Positions 16,892 through 26,492 of a DNA stretch of 64,000 nt are shown here, piece after piece (the stretch's first letter is position 1; the number at the start of each line of letters is the position of its first letter). Below the pieces are notes generated by a model. That model saw nothing but the letters and a program-made list of their open reading frames with translations. It was not told where the DNA came from and did not search any database. The translations under genes and the position numbers were made by a program. The stretch is from Tamlana crocina. Lineage in GTDB: Bacteria > Bacteroidota > Bacteroidia > Flavobacteriales > Flavobacteriaceae. The stretch lies in the NCBI GenBank assembly GCA_040429635.1, contig CP158972.1, positions 940,001 to 1,004,000 of the forward strand, in the 5' to 3' direction.

Positions 16892-18661
16892 ATGGCTAAA
16901 AGTACTACCGACGATTTTTTTAAGGACAAAGTTTTAGGGCATCCGTCTGGGTTGTTCGTTTTGTTTTTTACAGAAATGTGGGAACGTTTTTCGTATTACG
17001 GCATGCGTGCCATTTTGGTTATTTTTTTAACAGGAGCCATGATGGGCGAAAATCCTGGTTGGGAGTGGAGTTCTTCCGCTGCACTTTCTTTATTAGGGAC
17101 TTATGCTATGTTGGTTTATCTTACGCCATTGTTAGGTGGTTGGTTGGCCGATAATAAAATTGGCTACAGAATGGCAGTAGTAATAGGAGCATTGCTCATG
17201 ACGGTTGGTCATGCTTCTATGGCCATCGAAACACCAACGTTTCTTTACATAGGTATAGCCTTTTTAATTGTTGGGAATGGTTTTTTTAAACCGAATATGA
17301 CTTCAATAATATCCAAAATGTATGAAGGTCATGATGAAAAAAAGGACGGTGCCTATAATATTTTTTACATGGGTGTAAATGCAGGAGCGTTTATAGGTAT
17401 AATGCTTTGCGGATGGGTAGGAGAAAAAATAGGATGGAGCTATGGTTTTGGTTTGGCCGGAATTTTTATGCTTCTGGGTATGCTGCAGTTTTATTTTGCA
17501 CAATCTCTTTTCGGATCAATAGGGGATAAGCCTGTAAAGGTTGTTGAGGAAATGAGTAATATTGGAAGTCAAAATAAAGACTTGAAGCCTTCGGTAGTGC
17601 TTAACCATTTTTCGGTTTTAGATTATTTTTTAATAGCCGTATTTACCATTTCTGCGTTGATTTTTATAATTAATGATCCACTTAGCAAAATTGGAAATAT
17701 CCAATCTTTTAATTTTACCGTGTTAGGTATGCAGGATTCTTTGTTTTTTGCGCTTTTAGCAGCCATTACTTTTGTATTGTTGCTATTGGTTAGAATCCCG
17801 AGGTATGTTGCTATCGAGAGGGATAGAATGATAGCCTTTTCTATTTTTTGTTTGTTTACCATTTTTTTCTGGGCTGCTTTCGAACAGGCAGCAGGTTCAT
17901 TACCAATTTACACTAGAGATTTTACCAATAGGTTTTTGGAAGGCGGTGCCGCTATTACTTTCAAAGTTGTAGATTTAATAGTTACTGTAGTTCCGTTGGC
18001 CATAATTACCTATGTGTTGATTAGTCTGTTTAGAAAAACATTCAATCGAATTGGGTTGTCCAATGTTATTCTTGGTTTCAGTTTTGTTATTGTTTGGGCT
18101 ATCGTTCTGTATAAGTTATACGTTGAGTTCCAATCTACCGAAACCGAAGTGCCGATAACTTGGTTTGCCATTTTAAATTCGTTGTTCATCATTATATTTG
18201 CGCCGCTGTTCACCAAATGGTGGGATAGCAAATTCAATCCGCCGGCATCTGTAAAATATTTTCTAGGCTTGGCGCTTTTAGGTTTGGGATTTGCATTTTT
18301 AGCGTTTGGAGCTAAAGATGTACCAGCAGGTGCTAAGACGGCCAGTTTAAGTATGGCTTGGTTGGTTTTGGCATATCTCTTCCATACATTGGGAGAATTG
18401 TGTCTGTCTCCCATGGGGCTTTCCTATTTAAGTAAATTGGTGCCTGCCCGTATGGTGGCTTTTATGTTTGGTGTTTATTATTTAGCTATAGCCATAGGAA
18501 ATAAACTGGCACACTACGTTGGTGGCGATATCGAAAAAATTACACAAGAATATAGCTTGTCTACGTTCTTCCTGATTTTTACTATAATCCCTATGCTTTT
18601 GGGAATAGTTTCTTTATTGCTGCATCCATTGCTAAAAAAGCTTATGCACGGGGTGCGTTAA
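16892..18661 (+). CDS. POT-family peptide transporter, second paralogue
   Basis: A 589-residue paralogue of the preceding gene with the same FFTEMWERFSYYGMRAILV signature near residue 25 and VNAGAFIGIMLCGWVGEKIGW near 165. It is about 125 residues longer because of extra hydrophobic segments in the central region (residues ~240-320, and further helices around 365-440), which is common in Bacteroidota POT proteins. The different size suggests a different peptide preference from its neighbour. A hairpin terminator at 18688-18714 ends the unit. Confidence 0.93.
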   Translation: MAKSTTDDFFKDKVLGHPSGLFVLFFTEMWERFSYYGMRAILVIFLTGAMMGENPGWEWSSSAALSLLGTYAMLVYLTPLLGGWLADNKIGYRMAVVIGALLMTVGHASMAIETPTFLYIGIAFLIVGNGFFKPNMTSIISKMYEGHDEKKDGAYNIFYMGVNAGAFIGIMLCGWVGEKIGWSYGFGLAGIFMLLGMLQFYFAQSLFGSIGDKPVKVVEEMSNIGSQNKDLKPSVVLNHFSVLDYFLIAVFTISALIFIINDPLSKIGNIQSFNFTVLGMQDSLFFALLAAITFVLLLLVRIPRYVAIERDRMIAFSIFCLFTIFFWAAFEQAAGSLPIYTRDFTNRFLEGGAAITFKVVDLIVTVVPLAIITYVLISLFRKTFNRIGLSNVILGFSFVIVWAIVLYKLYVEFQSTETEVPITWFAILNSLFIIIFAPLFTKWWDSKFNPPASVKYFLGLALLGLGFAFLAFGAKDVPAGAKTASLSMAWLVLAYLFHTLGELCLSPMGLSYLSKLVPARMVAFMFGVYYLAIAIGNKLAHYVGGDIEKITQEYSLSTFFLIFTIIPMLLGIVSLLLHPLLKKLMHGVR

Positions 18662-18687
18662 ATGAAAAAATAAGTTAAAACTAAATC

Positions 18688-18714
18688 AAAATGCTCCTAC
18701 TTGGGGCATTTTTT
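18688..18714 (+). terminator. Intrinsic terminator after the POT genes
   Basis: Ten-base arms 18688-18697 and 18703-18712 (one T-G wobble) enclose loop TACTT and are followed by a T run. This separates the DPP-IV/POT unit from the thioredoxin gene. Confidence 0.8.
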
Positions 18715-18749
18715 GTAAGTTCGGAACAACTTTTGCAACAAAGGAAATT

Positions 18750-19298
18750 ATGAAAAAGACATTACTTTTATTCGTGGTTATGGGCTTTATAAGCTTAAAT
18801 GCCACAGCACAGCAAATAAATTGGGTGAGTTTTGATGAAGCTTTGGCGCTTCAAAAAAAGGAGCCTAAAAAAATTATGGTCGATATGTACACCAACTGGT
18901 GCGGGCCATGTAAAATGTTGGATAAAAACACATTCCAGAATCCCGAAGTAGCCGACTATGTAAACGAACACTATTACGCCGTAAAATTCAACGCCGAGGG
19001 CAATGCCGTAGTGAATTACAAAGACAAATCATTCACTAACCCCAACTATGATCCGGCGAAAGCCAATAGGAGAAATTCGGCGCACGAATTGGCAAGGTAT
19101 TTTCAAATCAGTGCTTATCCAACCATTGTATTTTTGGATGAAAATGCCGATGTTATTGCTCCAATTCGGGGATACCAAACCCCGCCAAAACTGGAACTTT
19201 ATTTAAAAATGTTCAAAAAAGACGACCATAAGGCTATCAAATCACAAGAGGATTTTAATGCGTACTATACAGCTTTTAAACCAGAGTTTAAAGGTTGA
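18750..19298 (+). CDS. Exported thioredoxin-fold protein
   Basis: A 182-residue protein with a signal peptide (MKKTLLLFVVMGFISLNATA|QQ) and a thioredoxin domain. The active site WCGPCK lies near residue 50 in MVDMYTNWCGPCKMLDKNTF, and a cis-proline block YPTIVFLDENADVI near residue 125. It probably reduces or isomerises disulfides in the periplasm. The insertion between the active site and the cis-proline (residues ~75-110) is typical of DUF255/thioredoxin_7-like proteins. It ends only 5 bases from the convergent comEC stop, with no clear terminator between. Confidence 0.9.
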   Translation: MKKTLLLFVVMGFISLNATAQQINWVSFDEALALQKKEPKKIMVDMYTNWCGPCKMLDKNTFQNPEVADYVNEHYYAVKFNAEGNAVVNYKDKSFTNPNYDPAKANRRNSAHELARYFQISAYPTIVFLDENADVIAPIRGYQTPPKLELYLKMFKKDDHKAIKSQEDFNAYYTAFKPEFKG

Positions 19299-19303
19299 TA
19301 AAA

Positions 19304-21343
19304 TCAATACTTAATTATAAAAGCTCCGTTTTTACCCGTGTGGTGAAAGGGGAGCTTTCTTTTTTTACAGACCTGTTCCCAGCGCTCGATATCGCTTTTA
19401 TAGTTGCTGCCATCGGCAATAATTTGTTTTGGTTTTAACGAATCAATCAATCGGTTCAAGTTTAGTTTTGGCGATTGCCGCAATAGCACGTAATCTGGAC
19501 TAAAACTTTTTACGTTGTATATACCTAAGCTGTCTACCAGCAAAAGTGTTTTTTTGTTCATGGAATAAACGTAGCGAAGTGTGTCTGTTTCAACGTTTCT
19601 TATAAAGTTCCCGACGGAGTAATCAGCAACGGAATTGATTTTTATTCCTGAAATACTATCTAAATCTTCGGCAACCACAATCTTATTATTTGTGGTGTTT
19701 GCCAAAACGCTGAATCTACTTTTGTGAAAAACGACGAGTTCGTTGGAAGGTTTGTTGAATGCCGTGTAAATAAAAGTGACTTGAACACAAACTATGCCCA
19801 GTAAAACATATTTTAAATGGCTTGTGTTTCGTTTGAAAATGAATTTAAAAACGGCAATAGTCAAAATATAAAAGGCCAAAACGTGCCAAATGCCAAAAGG
19901 GATGTTTTGGAATAGAAACGATTCCTGTTGAGCCACCCAATCAACAACGGTGTTCATCAAACTGATTATCCATCCGAATAAATCGGCAAAGAACTGTGGT
20001 AGTATATTCAGCACCGCCAATATAATGAGGAGGATACCCAGACCGAGAAGAATGCCTAACCCTGGAACAATAATTAAGTTTGAAATGAAAAATAGCCCCG
20101 GAAATTGATGGAAATAATACAGGCTTAACGGAAGGATGCCAAACTGCGCCGAAATGGTTACGGTTAAAGTGTGCCATAGCTTATCGGTTAACCAATATTT
20201 GGGTTTCCAAATGCTGTACAAATGCGGGTCGATGGAAACGATGGCAAAAACGGCCAAATAGCTCAATTGAAATCCCACATCAAAAATAAATAGAGGCTTA
20301 AAAAGCAATATAAAAAACAAGGAAATGGCCAAGGTGTTATAAGTGTTTGTGGGGCGTTTCAGGTTCATGGCAAAGGTTAAGATACTGAACATGGTAACGG
20401 CACGGGTTACAGAGGCCGATAGTCCGGCGATAAGGGCAAAACCCCATAGTAGGGCGACAAGCAATATGGTTTTAATCAATTTGCCATGTTTAAAACGTTG
20501 TAGAGGGGTAAACGCCCAATTTAAAATCAATAGAATGATACCAACGTGCAATCCGGAAACTGCCAAAATATGTATGACACCCGCATTGGCATAACTGGTA
20601 TACACCTCCTCGCTAATATCCTGTCTTTGTCCGAGTAAAAGGGCGTTGATGATAGCTATCTCGTCGGGTTCGAATTCGAATTTTTCTAGTTTTTTGTTAA
20701 TGTGATTGCAAAGGGCATCGGCATAGCCCAAAAGCGTGTGCGTTGTGGATTCAACCTTAAAAAGTTCTTCTTTATTTAGTGTTAATTGATGATAAATGTA
20801 TTTTTTTTCGAGGTAGTTTTTATAGTTGAATTGATGTGGGTTTAAAGGTTTGTAAACATCCTGAAACTCTGTTTTGGCTATAAAAACGGCATCGACCTTT
20901 AAAGTAGAAAAAAGTGAATCCTTTGGAATGCTTAATAAGCATTTTCCAGAAGTATTTTGGTCGTCAATCTTTAAAATATCGATAACGTATTTTTGGTAAA
21001 AACGGTTGGGTTTCAATACTTCCCGAATCCTAAAGGTGGAGGTGTTTACAATGCTGTTTTCCGCGGAAATATGATGGGTGTAATGGTTGCTGAAATGTTT
21101 TTGATGGTGCAGGCTGTTGGTTAAAACACCTACGGAAACCATGGTTAAAAACGCCAAAATTCCAAACCAAACGGTTTTAACAAACTGTTTTTGGGCGATG
21201 AAAAAAAAGGCAGCTAAAACCGCGAGTAAAACAGAAGTTATAACTATTGAAGTAAAAACAGAAGCCTCAAAATAATAACCGATAAGAATGCCTAAAATAA
21301 GGCAAGCGGTGAGTTTGATTATAGTGAAATTGAGGAGTTTCAT
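19304..21343 (-). CDS. comEC: ComEC/Rec2-family DNA uptake membrane protein
   Basis: A 679-residue polytopic protein. The N-terminal part has two hydrophobic helices and a DUF4131-like domain. The Competence domain begins around LLGQRQDISEEVYTSYANAGVIHILAVSGLHVG (residues ~225-260), which is the family hallmark, and is followed by about eight helices. The C-terminal ~150 residues are short and lack the zinc-binding HxHxDH of the metallo-beta-lactamase domain found in many ComEC proteins, so that part is reduced or degenerate. ComEC forms the inner-membrane DNA channel in natural transformation. It is last in the minus-strand run surE to comEC. Confidence 0.9.
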   Translation of the reverse strand: MKLLNFTIIKLTACLILGILIGYYFEASVFTSIVITSVLLAVLAAFFFIAQKQFVKTVWFGILAFLTMVSVGVLTNSLHHQKHFSNHYTHHISAENSIVNTSTFRIREVLKPNRFYQKYVIDILKIDDQNTSGKCLLSIPKDSLFSTLKVDAVFIAKTEFQDVYKPLNPHQFNYKNYLEKKYIYHQLTLNKEELFKVESTTHTLLGYADALCNHINKKLEKFEFEPDEIAIINALLLGQRQDISEEVYTSYANAGVIHILAVSGLHVGIILLILNWAFTPLQRFKHGKLIKTILLVALLWGFALIAGLSASVTRAVTMFSILTFAMNLKRPTNTYNTLAISLFFILLFKPLFIFDVGFQLSYLAVFAIVSIDPHLYSIWKPKYWLTDKLWHTLTVTISAQFGILPLSLYYFHQFPGLFFISNLIIVPGLGILLGLGILLIILAVLNILPQFFADLFGWIISLMNTVVDWVAQQESFLFQNIPFGIWHVLAFYILTIAVFKFIFKRNTSHLKYVLLGIVCVQVTFIYTAFNKPSNELVVFHKSRFSVLANTTNNKIVVAEDLDSISGIKINSVADYSVGNFIRNVETDTLRYVYSMNKKTLLLVDSLGIYNVKSFSPDYVLLRQSPKLNLNRLIDSLKPKQIIADGSNYKSDIERWEQVCKKRKLPFHHTGKNGAFIIKY

Positions 21344-21367
21344 TTCACCTAAGATAAAAAATATTTC

Positions 21368-21940
21368 TTACAAAACTCGGCGCGCTTCGTGAAAGGCATT
21401 AAGCCAATAACTTTCGTTCAATCTTGATATAATTACCCCTTTGCTGCTTGTGGAGTGTATAAATTCAATATCGTTGTTTCGTATGGCAACAATTAATCCT
21501 ACGTGGTTAATGGAGTTTCGGCGATTTCCAGTTTTAAAAAAGAGCAAATCGCCGTGAAGGACATCTTTTAAGGCGACTTTTTCGCCACGTTTCGCCATAT
21601 CTTTTGATGCGCGGGGCAAAATAATATCGTAGGTTTTAAACGATTCGTAAACCAGCCCCGAGCAATCCATTCCGGCTTCGGTGGTGCCACCCCATTTATA
21701 GCGTACGCCTTCAAATTGTTTGGCATAATCGATAATGTGGTCGGCATTGGAGTAGGTGATTTCCGGAGTGGTAGGTTCAACCGAATTTTTGTTTTCGGTG
21801 TTGAAAACAGTTGGTTCGTCCGTGCTTTTTTTAGTAATGATTTTTGTGCTTCCGGTACCGTTGCTTGTCGTTCTTTTAGAAGATTTGCAACTACTGAAGC
21901 TAACTATTAAAAGGATTAAAAGAGTGATTCGGGACACCAC
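21368..21940 (-). CDS. NlpC/P60 (C40) peptidase lipoprotein
   Basis: A 190-residue lipoprotein (lipobox FSSCKSS after MVSRITLLILLIVS). After a Ser/Thr/Asn-rich linker comes an NlpC/P60 domain with catalytic Cys in GMDCSGLVYESF near residue 95, His in INHVGLIVA near 150, and a polar residue in EFIHSTSSKGV. Such enzymes cleave peptidoglycan stem peptides, gamma-D-Glu-DAP bonds in many cases. It starts 4 bases after the lpxB stop and lies upstream of comEC, so it is probably in the same operon. Confidence 0.92.
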   Translation of the reverse strand: MVSRITLLILLIVSFSSCKSSKRTTSNGTGSTKIITKKSTDEPTVFNTENKNSVEPTTPEITYSNADHIIDYAKQFEGVRYKWGGTTEAGMDCSGLVYESFKTYDIILPRASKDMAKRGEKVALKDVLHGDLLFFKTGNRRNSINHVGLIVAIRNNDIEFIHSTSSKGVIISRLNESYWLNAFHEARRVL

Positions 21941-21944
21941 GCAT

Positions 21945-23057
21945 CTAAGGTTTTAAAGATTCGTAAATTAATTTCGCTGTTTTTTCACTGGCACCGCGAC
22001 CACCCAACTTTTTTTCCAATTCGTAATAATCCAAAAAGATTTTCTTTCGGTTTTCGGCATCCAAAATTTTATCCAATTCTACTTTCAATCGTTTTTTATT
22101 GAAATCGTTTTGAATGAGTTCGGTAACCACTTCGCGATCCATAACCAAATTCACTAACGAAATAAACTTAAGGGTTATTATACGCTTTGCAATTTGGTAC
22201 GAAATAGCACTGCCTTTATAGCACACCACTTGGGGGGCTTTAAACAAAGCCGTTTCTAAAGTGGCTGTGCCCGAGGTGACCAATGCTGCTGTTGAAATAC
22301 TGAGCAAATCATAAGTTTTGTTGTCGATGAATTTAACATCGGTGGACTTTATAAACGTTTGATAAAAACTGAATTCTTGGCTGGGCGCTCCGGCAATGAC
22401 GAATTGGTAATCGGGGTATTGGTTCACCAAACTAAGCATAACCGATAGCATTTTTGTAATTTCCTGTTTTCGGCTGCCGGGTAACAGGGCGATAATGGGT
22501 TTGTTGCCCAATTGGTACTGTTCCCTAAATTTGAATTCGCCCACTTGCTCACGGTTGGCAATGGCATCGATTAAAGGATGACCTACAAACGTCACGTTGT
22601 AATTATATTTCTTATAAAACGGTTCCACAAACGGCAGGATAACGTACATCGCATCGATGTCTCGTTTTATGGCTTGTACTCGGCTGGCACGCGAGGCCCA
22701 AACTTGTGGCGAAATGTAGTAATTTGTTTTAAAACCAGCAGCCTTCGCCCACTTCGCGATACGTAAGTTGAACCCGGAATTGTCAATAAAAACAATCACG
22801 TCTGGGTTGAAAGTTTCAATGTCACTTTTACAAAAAGAAATGTCCTTAAATATTTTGTTGAGGTTGGTAATTACTTCAACAAAACCCATAAAAGCCCGCT
22901 CTTTGTAGTGTTTTACTAGAGTGCCGCCCACTTGAGCCATTAAATCGCCGCCCCAAAACCTGATATCGGCTTCAGGGTCGAGCTTAATTAAAGCTTTCAT
23001 AAGATTCGAGCCATGCAAATCGCCCGATGCTTCTCCTGCTATAATGTAGTATTTCAT
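21945..23057 (-). CDS. lpxB: Lipid-A-disaccharide synthase
   Basis: A GT19 enzyme that joins lipid X and UDP-2,3-diacylglucosamine to make the lipid A disaccharide at the inner membrane. The N-terminal signature MKYYIIAGEASGDLHGSNLMKAL is complete from the ATG at 23057. The frame is open further upstream to 23138, but that extension adds 27 residues absent from the family and overlaps the spacer, so the shorter start is preferred. Other blocks are FIDNSGFNLRIAKWAK, YYISPQVWASRASRV and LLPGSRKQEI near residue 190. About 370 residues is normal for LpxB. Its neighbours are surE upstream and a C40 peptidase downstream. Confidence 0.95.
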   Translation of the reverse strand: MKYYIIAGEASGDLHGSNLMKALIKLDPEADIRFWGGDLMAQVGGTLVKHYKERAFMGFVEVITNLNKIFKDISFCKSDIETFNPDVIVFIDNSGFNLRIAKWAKAAGFKTNYYISPQVWASRASRVQAIKRDIDAMYVILPFVEPFYKKYNYNVTFVGHPLIDAIANREQVGEFKFREQYQLGNKPIIALLPGSRKQEITKMLSVMLSLVNQYPDYQFVIAGAPSQEFSFYQTFIKSTDVKFIDNKTYDLLSISTAALVTSGTATLETALFKAPQVVCYKGSAISYQIAKRIITLKFISLVNLVMDREVVTELIQNDFNKKRLKVELDKILDAENRKKIFLDYYELEKKLGGRGASEKTAKLIYESLKP

Positions 23058-23076
23058 ATGGCCTGGGGTTATTTTT

Positions 23077-23361
23077 TTACTGAAACAATTTAAAAACAAA
23101 CGTAAAAACCGCGATAAAAACAGTAATGAGCAATACACCCCTGGCGCGATAATCCTTTCTTTTTTTTATAAAAATGAAAAAAGCGATGAGGTTTAAAACA
23201 GCCCCTAAACTAATCAGTTTTCCTAAAAATCCTTCCGCTGCAGCGGCTTTGATTACGGTGGTAAAATCGTCGCCTTTTCCTAAAAATGTGGCTGTTAAAA
23301 ATAGACCGATGGCGTTGGCAATCAACCCTACAAACATGCCTATAAAAATATCTTTCTTCAT
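23077..23361 (-). CDS. Small three-TM membrane protein
   Basis: A 94-residue protein with three hydrophobic segments: IFIGMFVGLIANAIGLFLTATFL, LGKLISLGAVLNLIAFFIFI and GVLLITVFIAVFTFVFKLF. Its start is 7 bases from the surE stop and it ends 19 bases before lpxB. I do not recognise a named family. Its conserved position between surE and lpxB suggests an envelope role, which is inference only. Confidence 0.75.
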   Translation of the reverse strand: MKKDIFIGMFVGLIANAIGLFLTATFLGKGDDFTTVIKAAAAEGFLGKLISLGAVLNLIAFFIFIKKRKDYRARGVLLITVFIAVFTFVFKLFQ

Positions 23362-23368
23362 TAAATTA

Positions 23369-24142
23369 TTATTTTAATTCCCAAGAGTTCAGCTCTTTGA
23401 TAAAATGATGCGCCGTTAAATCGAACTGCGATGGCACCACCGAAATATAGCCGTTTTCGAGTGCCCATTCGTCGGTGTCCTCGCCACCATCCAAATTGAC
23501 AAACTTTCCGGTGAGCCAATAATAATCTTTGCCCTGCGGCGTTTTTCGCTTGTCGAATTCTTCCACCCAATTGGCTTTGGCTTGCCTGCAAATTTTAATG
23601 CCTTTTATGTTTTCTTTTGGAACATTGGGGATGTTCACATTAAGCACCACACCGTTGGGCAAACCGTGTTTTAAAACCTGTTGTGCAATGGTTTTTACAT
23701 AGGGTTTTGAAGCTTCAAAATTGGCGTTCCAACCGTAATCGAGCAGCGAAAACCCAATAGCTGGAATACCTTCAATACCGGCTTCGATAGCCGCACTCAT
23801 CGTACCCGAATAAATGACGTTAATGGACGAGTTGGATCCATGATTAATACCAGAAACACAAAGGTCGGGTGTGCGGCCCAAAATTTCCCTGATGGCTATT
23901 TTTACGCAATCGGCGGGTGTTCCAGAGCAACTGTACTCTTTTTGTGGGCCATCATCCAAATGGATTTCCTCTGCAAAAAGCGTAGAATTTAAAGTAATAG
24001 CATGGCCCATGCCGCTTTGTGCGCTATCGGGAGCCACAACCACTACATCGCCAATGGTGTTCATGATGCTAATGAGGGTTCGTACGCCCGGGGCACTAAT
24101 GCCGTCGTCGTTTGTTACTAAAATAAGCGGTTTTTTTATCAT
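23369..24142 (-). CDS. surE: 5'/3'-nucleotidase SurE
   Basis: Dephosphorylates nucleoside monophosphates (and sometimes short polyphosphate) in a metal-dependent reaction. The 257-residue protein opens with the metal-binding ILVTNDDGISAPG (residues ~7-19) and has the DSAQSGMGHAITL and VSGINHGSNSSINVIYSGT blocks typical of SurE. Length is normal. It is the first gene of the minus-strand run with lpxB, a C40 peptidase and comEC. A ~165-base AT-rich spacer separates it from the divergent tail-specific protease. Confidence 0.95.
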   Translation of the reverse strand: MIKKPLILVTNDDGISAPGVRTLISIMNTIGDVVVVAPDSAQSGMGHAITLNSTLFAEEIHLDDGPQKEYSCSGTPADCVKIAIREILGRTPDLCVSGINHGSNSSINVIYSGTMSAAIEAGIEGIPAIGFSLLDYGWNANFEASKPYVKTIAQQVLKHGLPNGVVLNVNIPNVPKENIKGIKICRQAKANWVEEFDKRKTPQGKDYYWLTGKFVNLDGGEDTDEWALENGYISVVPSQFDLTAHHFIKELNSWELK

Positions 24143-24308
24143 GAATTATTTTCAATAAATCAACGCTAAAATACATAATTTACTCAGTAAATATCCAATT
24201 TACCGCCTTTAACAAAAAATTAGCGGGCATAACCCATATTGGCACAGTTTTTTCTTTATTTTAGTGAAAAATATGTCGTGCTTTTTAGAGGCAATTAAAA
24301 TTGATTAG

Positions 24309-26468
24309 ATGAGAAATATTATGAAAAGGAATTACAAAGTGCTGCTGCTGTTACTGCTTTTAGCTTTCGCTTCTTGCAGTTTTACTACCAAAAAATTTAG
24401 CAATCCGGATAAAGACAAATTATTGGTTCAAATCATCACCTTTGTTTTAGAGCAGGGACATTACGACCCGATGCAATTTGACGATGCCTTTTCCGAGGAA
24501 CTGTTCAACGATTACATTGAAGTGGTCGATCCGGTGAAGCGGTATTTTTACGAATCGGATTATCAGGATTTTGAAAAATTCAAACTGAATATTGACGACC
24601 AGTTAAAGGCAACCGATATCACCTTTTTTAACGTGGTTCACGACCGTATGGTGAAACGTATTGCTGAAGCCAAGGAGATTTACAGGGAAGTGTTGTCGCA
24701 ACCTTTCGACTATACCATTGACGAAGAGTTCGACACCGATTATGATAACAGCACCTTTGTGAAAACTAAAAAGGAAATGAAGGATCGTTGGAGAAAGCAA
24801 TTGAAATTTTCTACGCTTTCCAATTACGACGATTTGATGAAGCAGGAAAAACAAGCCAAGGAAAATGACCCGAGCTATGTTATGAAAACCGAGGCTGAAA
24901 TAGAAAAGGAAGCTAGAGAGGCCACGTTAAACTCCATCGATATTTACTTTAACGATAGTTTGGATGATTTAAAACGCGAAGACTGGTTTGCCATATATGT
25001 AAACACCATTGTGGAAGAGTTCGATCCGCACACCTACTATTTGGCGCCGAGAAATAAAGAGGATTTCGATCAGCGTATGTCCGGAAAATTGGAAGGAATT
25101 GGAGCCAGACTGCAAAAACGTATGGATTACATAAAGGTAGTGGAACTGATTTCTGGCGGACCAGCTTGGAGAAGCAAGGAACTTGATGTGGAAGATGTCA
25201 TCTTAAAAGTAAAGCAGGAGGACGAAGAGTTTCCGGTGAGCATTGTAGGGATGCGCATTAGCGATGCCATTAAATACATAAAAGGCCCGAAAGGCACCAA
25301 AGTGACGCTAACGATTAAAAAAGTAGACGGCACTATAAAGGACATCACCATTACCCGCGATGTGGTAGAATTGGTAGAAACTTATGCCAAATCCTCAATC
25401 GTTGAAAAAGAAGGCCAAAAGTTTGGAGTGATCAATCTACCTGCTTTTTATGTTGATTTTAAAGATTACAAAAACGTTAATGCCGCCAAAGATGTTAAGG
25501 AAGAAATTGAAAGATTGAAGGCTGAAGGCATGGAAGGTTTGGTGCTGGATTTAAGAAACAATGGTGGTGGTTCGCTGCCAACGGTGGTCGATATGGCCGG
25601 GTTGTTTATTGAAGACGGTCCTATTGTGCAAGTACGCTCAACGGGCAAAGCCAAAGAAGTGTTGGAAGACCGCGATAAGTCCATAACTTGGGACGGACCA
25701 TTGGTGATTTTGGTAAACGAAATATCAGCTTCAGCTTCCGAAATTATGGCCGCTGCCATGCAGGATTACAAGCGTGCTATCATTATCGGTAGCAAGCAAA
25801 CCTACGGAAAAGGCACGGTTCAAAACGTAATCAATTTGAACAATATGCTGCGTAACAATACCAGTGGCGATTTAGGTGCTTTGGCACTGACTACCCAAAA
25901 ATATTATAGAATCAACGGTGGTTCTGTGCAGTTGGAAGGTGTGAAAAGTGATGTTAAAGTGCCGGGGCGTTTCAGTTTTATTGAAGTGGGAGAGAAGGAT
26001 AAGGACAATCCGTTGCCGTACGATGAAATTGATGCAGCCACTTACAAGCCTTGGGAAAATTATTTCGATTACGATGCCACGGTTGAAAAGAGCAAATTGC
26101 GTATGGCAAACAATGCCCAGTTAAAGCTTATTGAAGAAAACGCCAAATGGGTGAAAAGTAAAATTGACGAAACTGTATATTCGTTAAATTACAAAACTTA
26201 CAGGGCGCAAATTGAAGCCAATGAAGCGGAAGCAAAAAAGTTTGATGCCATTTCAGATTACCAAAACCATTTGGACTTTGATTCTACCAGTTTTGAAAAA
26301 CAATTGTTCACGCAAGATACTACCGATTTAAAGGAAAAACGTGAGCGCTGGCACGAAAGCTTGAGCCAAGATGTTTATATCGAGGAAGCGTTAAACGTAC
26401 TAGAGGATTTAAAAATGGCTTACCCGCTTAAAAATATGGCGGCCACAAAAGCCAACGTAAAAAATTAA
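24309..26468 (+). CDS. prc: Tail-specific (C-terminal processing) protease, S41 family lipoprotein
   Basis: A 719-residue periplasmic protease with a lipoprotein signal (LLLLLLLAFASCSF). Order of domains: an N-terminal Tsp domain (~30-230), a PDZ domain with EGIGARLQ (~250-340), the S41 protease core with catalytic Ser in SASASEIMAAAMQDY and Lys in QTYGKGTVQ (~450-515), and a C-terminal DUF3340-like helical region (~560-700). It should degrade periplasmic proteins by their C-termini. Either ATG 24309 or 24321 could be used. The ABC permease gene starts 24 bases after its stop. Confidence 0.94.
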   Translation: MRNIMKRNYKVLLLLLLLAFASCSFTTKKFSNPDKDKLLVQIITFVLEQGHYDPMQFDDAFSEELFNDYIEVVDPVKRYFYESDYQDFEKFKLNIDDQLKATDITFFNVVHDRMVKRIAEAKEIYREVLSQPFDYTIDEEFDTDYDNSTFVKTKKEMKDRWRKQLKFSTLSNYDDLMKQEKQAKENDPSYVMKTEAEIEKEAREATLNSIDIYFNDSLDDLKREDWFAIYVNTIVEEFDPHTYYLAPRNKEDFDQRMSGKLEGIGARLQKRMDYIKVVELISGGPAWRSKELDVEDVILKVKQEDEEFPVSIVGMRISDAIKYIKGPKGTKVTLTIKKVDGTIKDITITRDVVELVETYAKSSIVEKEGQKFGVINLPAFYVDFKDYKNVNAAKDVKEEIERLKAEGMEGLVLDLRNNGGGSLPTVVDMAGLFIEDGPIVQVRSTGKAKEVLEDRDKSITWDGPLVILVNEISASASEIMAAAMQDYKRAIIIGSKQTYGKGTVQNVINLNNMLRNNTSGDLGALALTTQKYYRINGGSVQLEGVKSDVKVPGRFSFIEVGEKDKDNPLPYDEIDAATYKPWENYFDYDATVEKSKLRMANNAQLKLIEENAKWVKSKIDETVYSLNYKTYRAQIEANEAEAKKFDAISDYQNHLDFDSTSFEKQLFTQDTTDLKEKRERWHESLSQDVYIEEALNVLEDLKMAYPLKNMAATKANVKN

Positions 26469-26492
26469 ATAGGCTCTAAAGCCCGATAATTT

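Noticed and set aside
23058-23138. N-terminal extension of lpxB.
   Set aside because: The LpxB family begins at MKYYIIAGEASGD; the extra residues are basic-hydrophobic noise from the spacer and the neighbouring gene's end.
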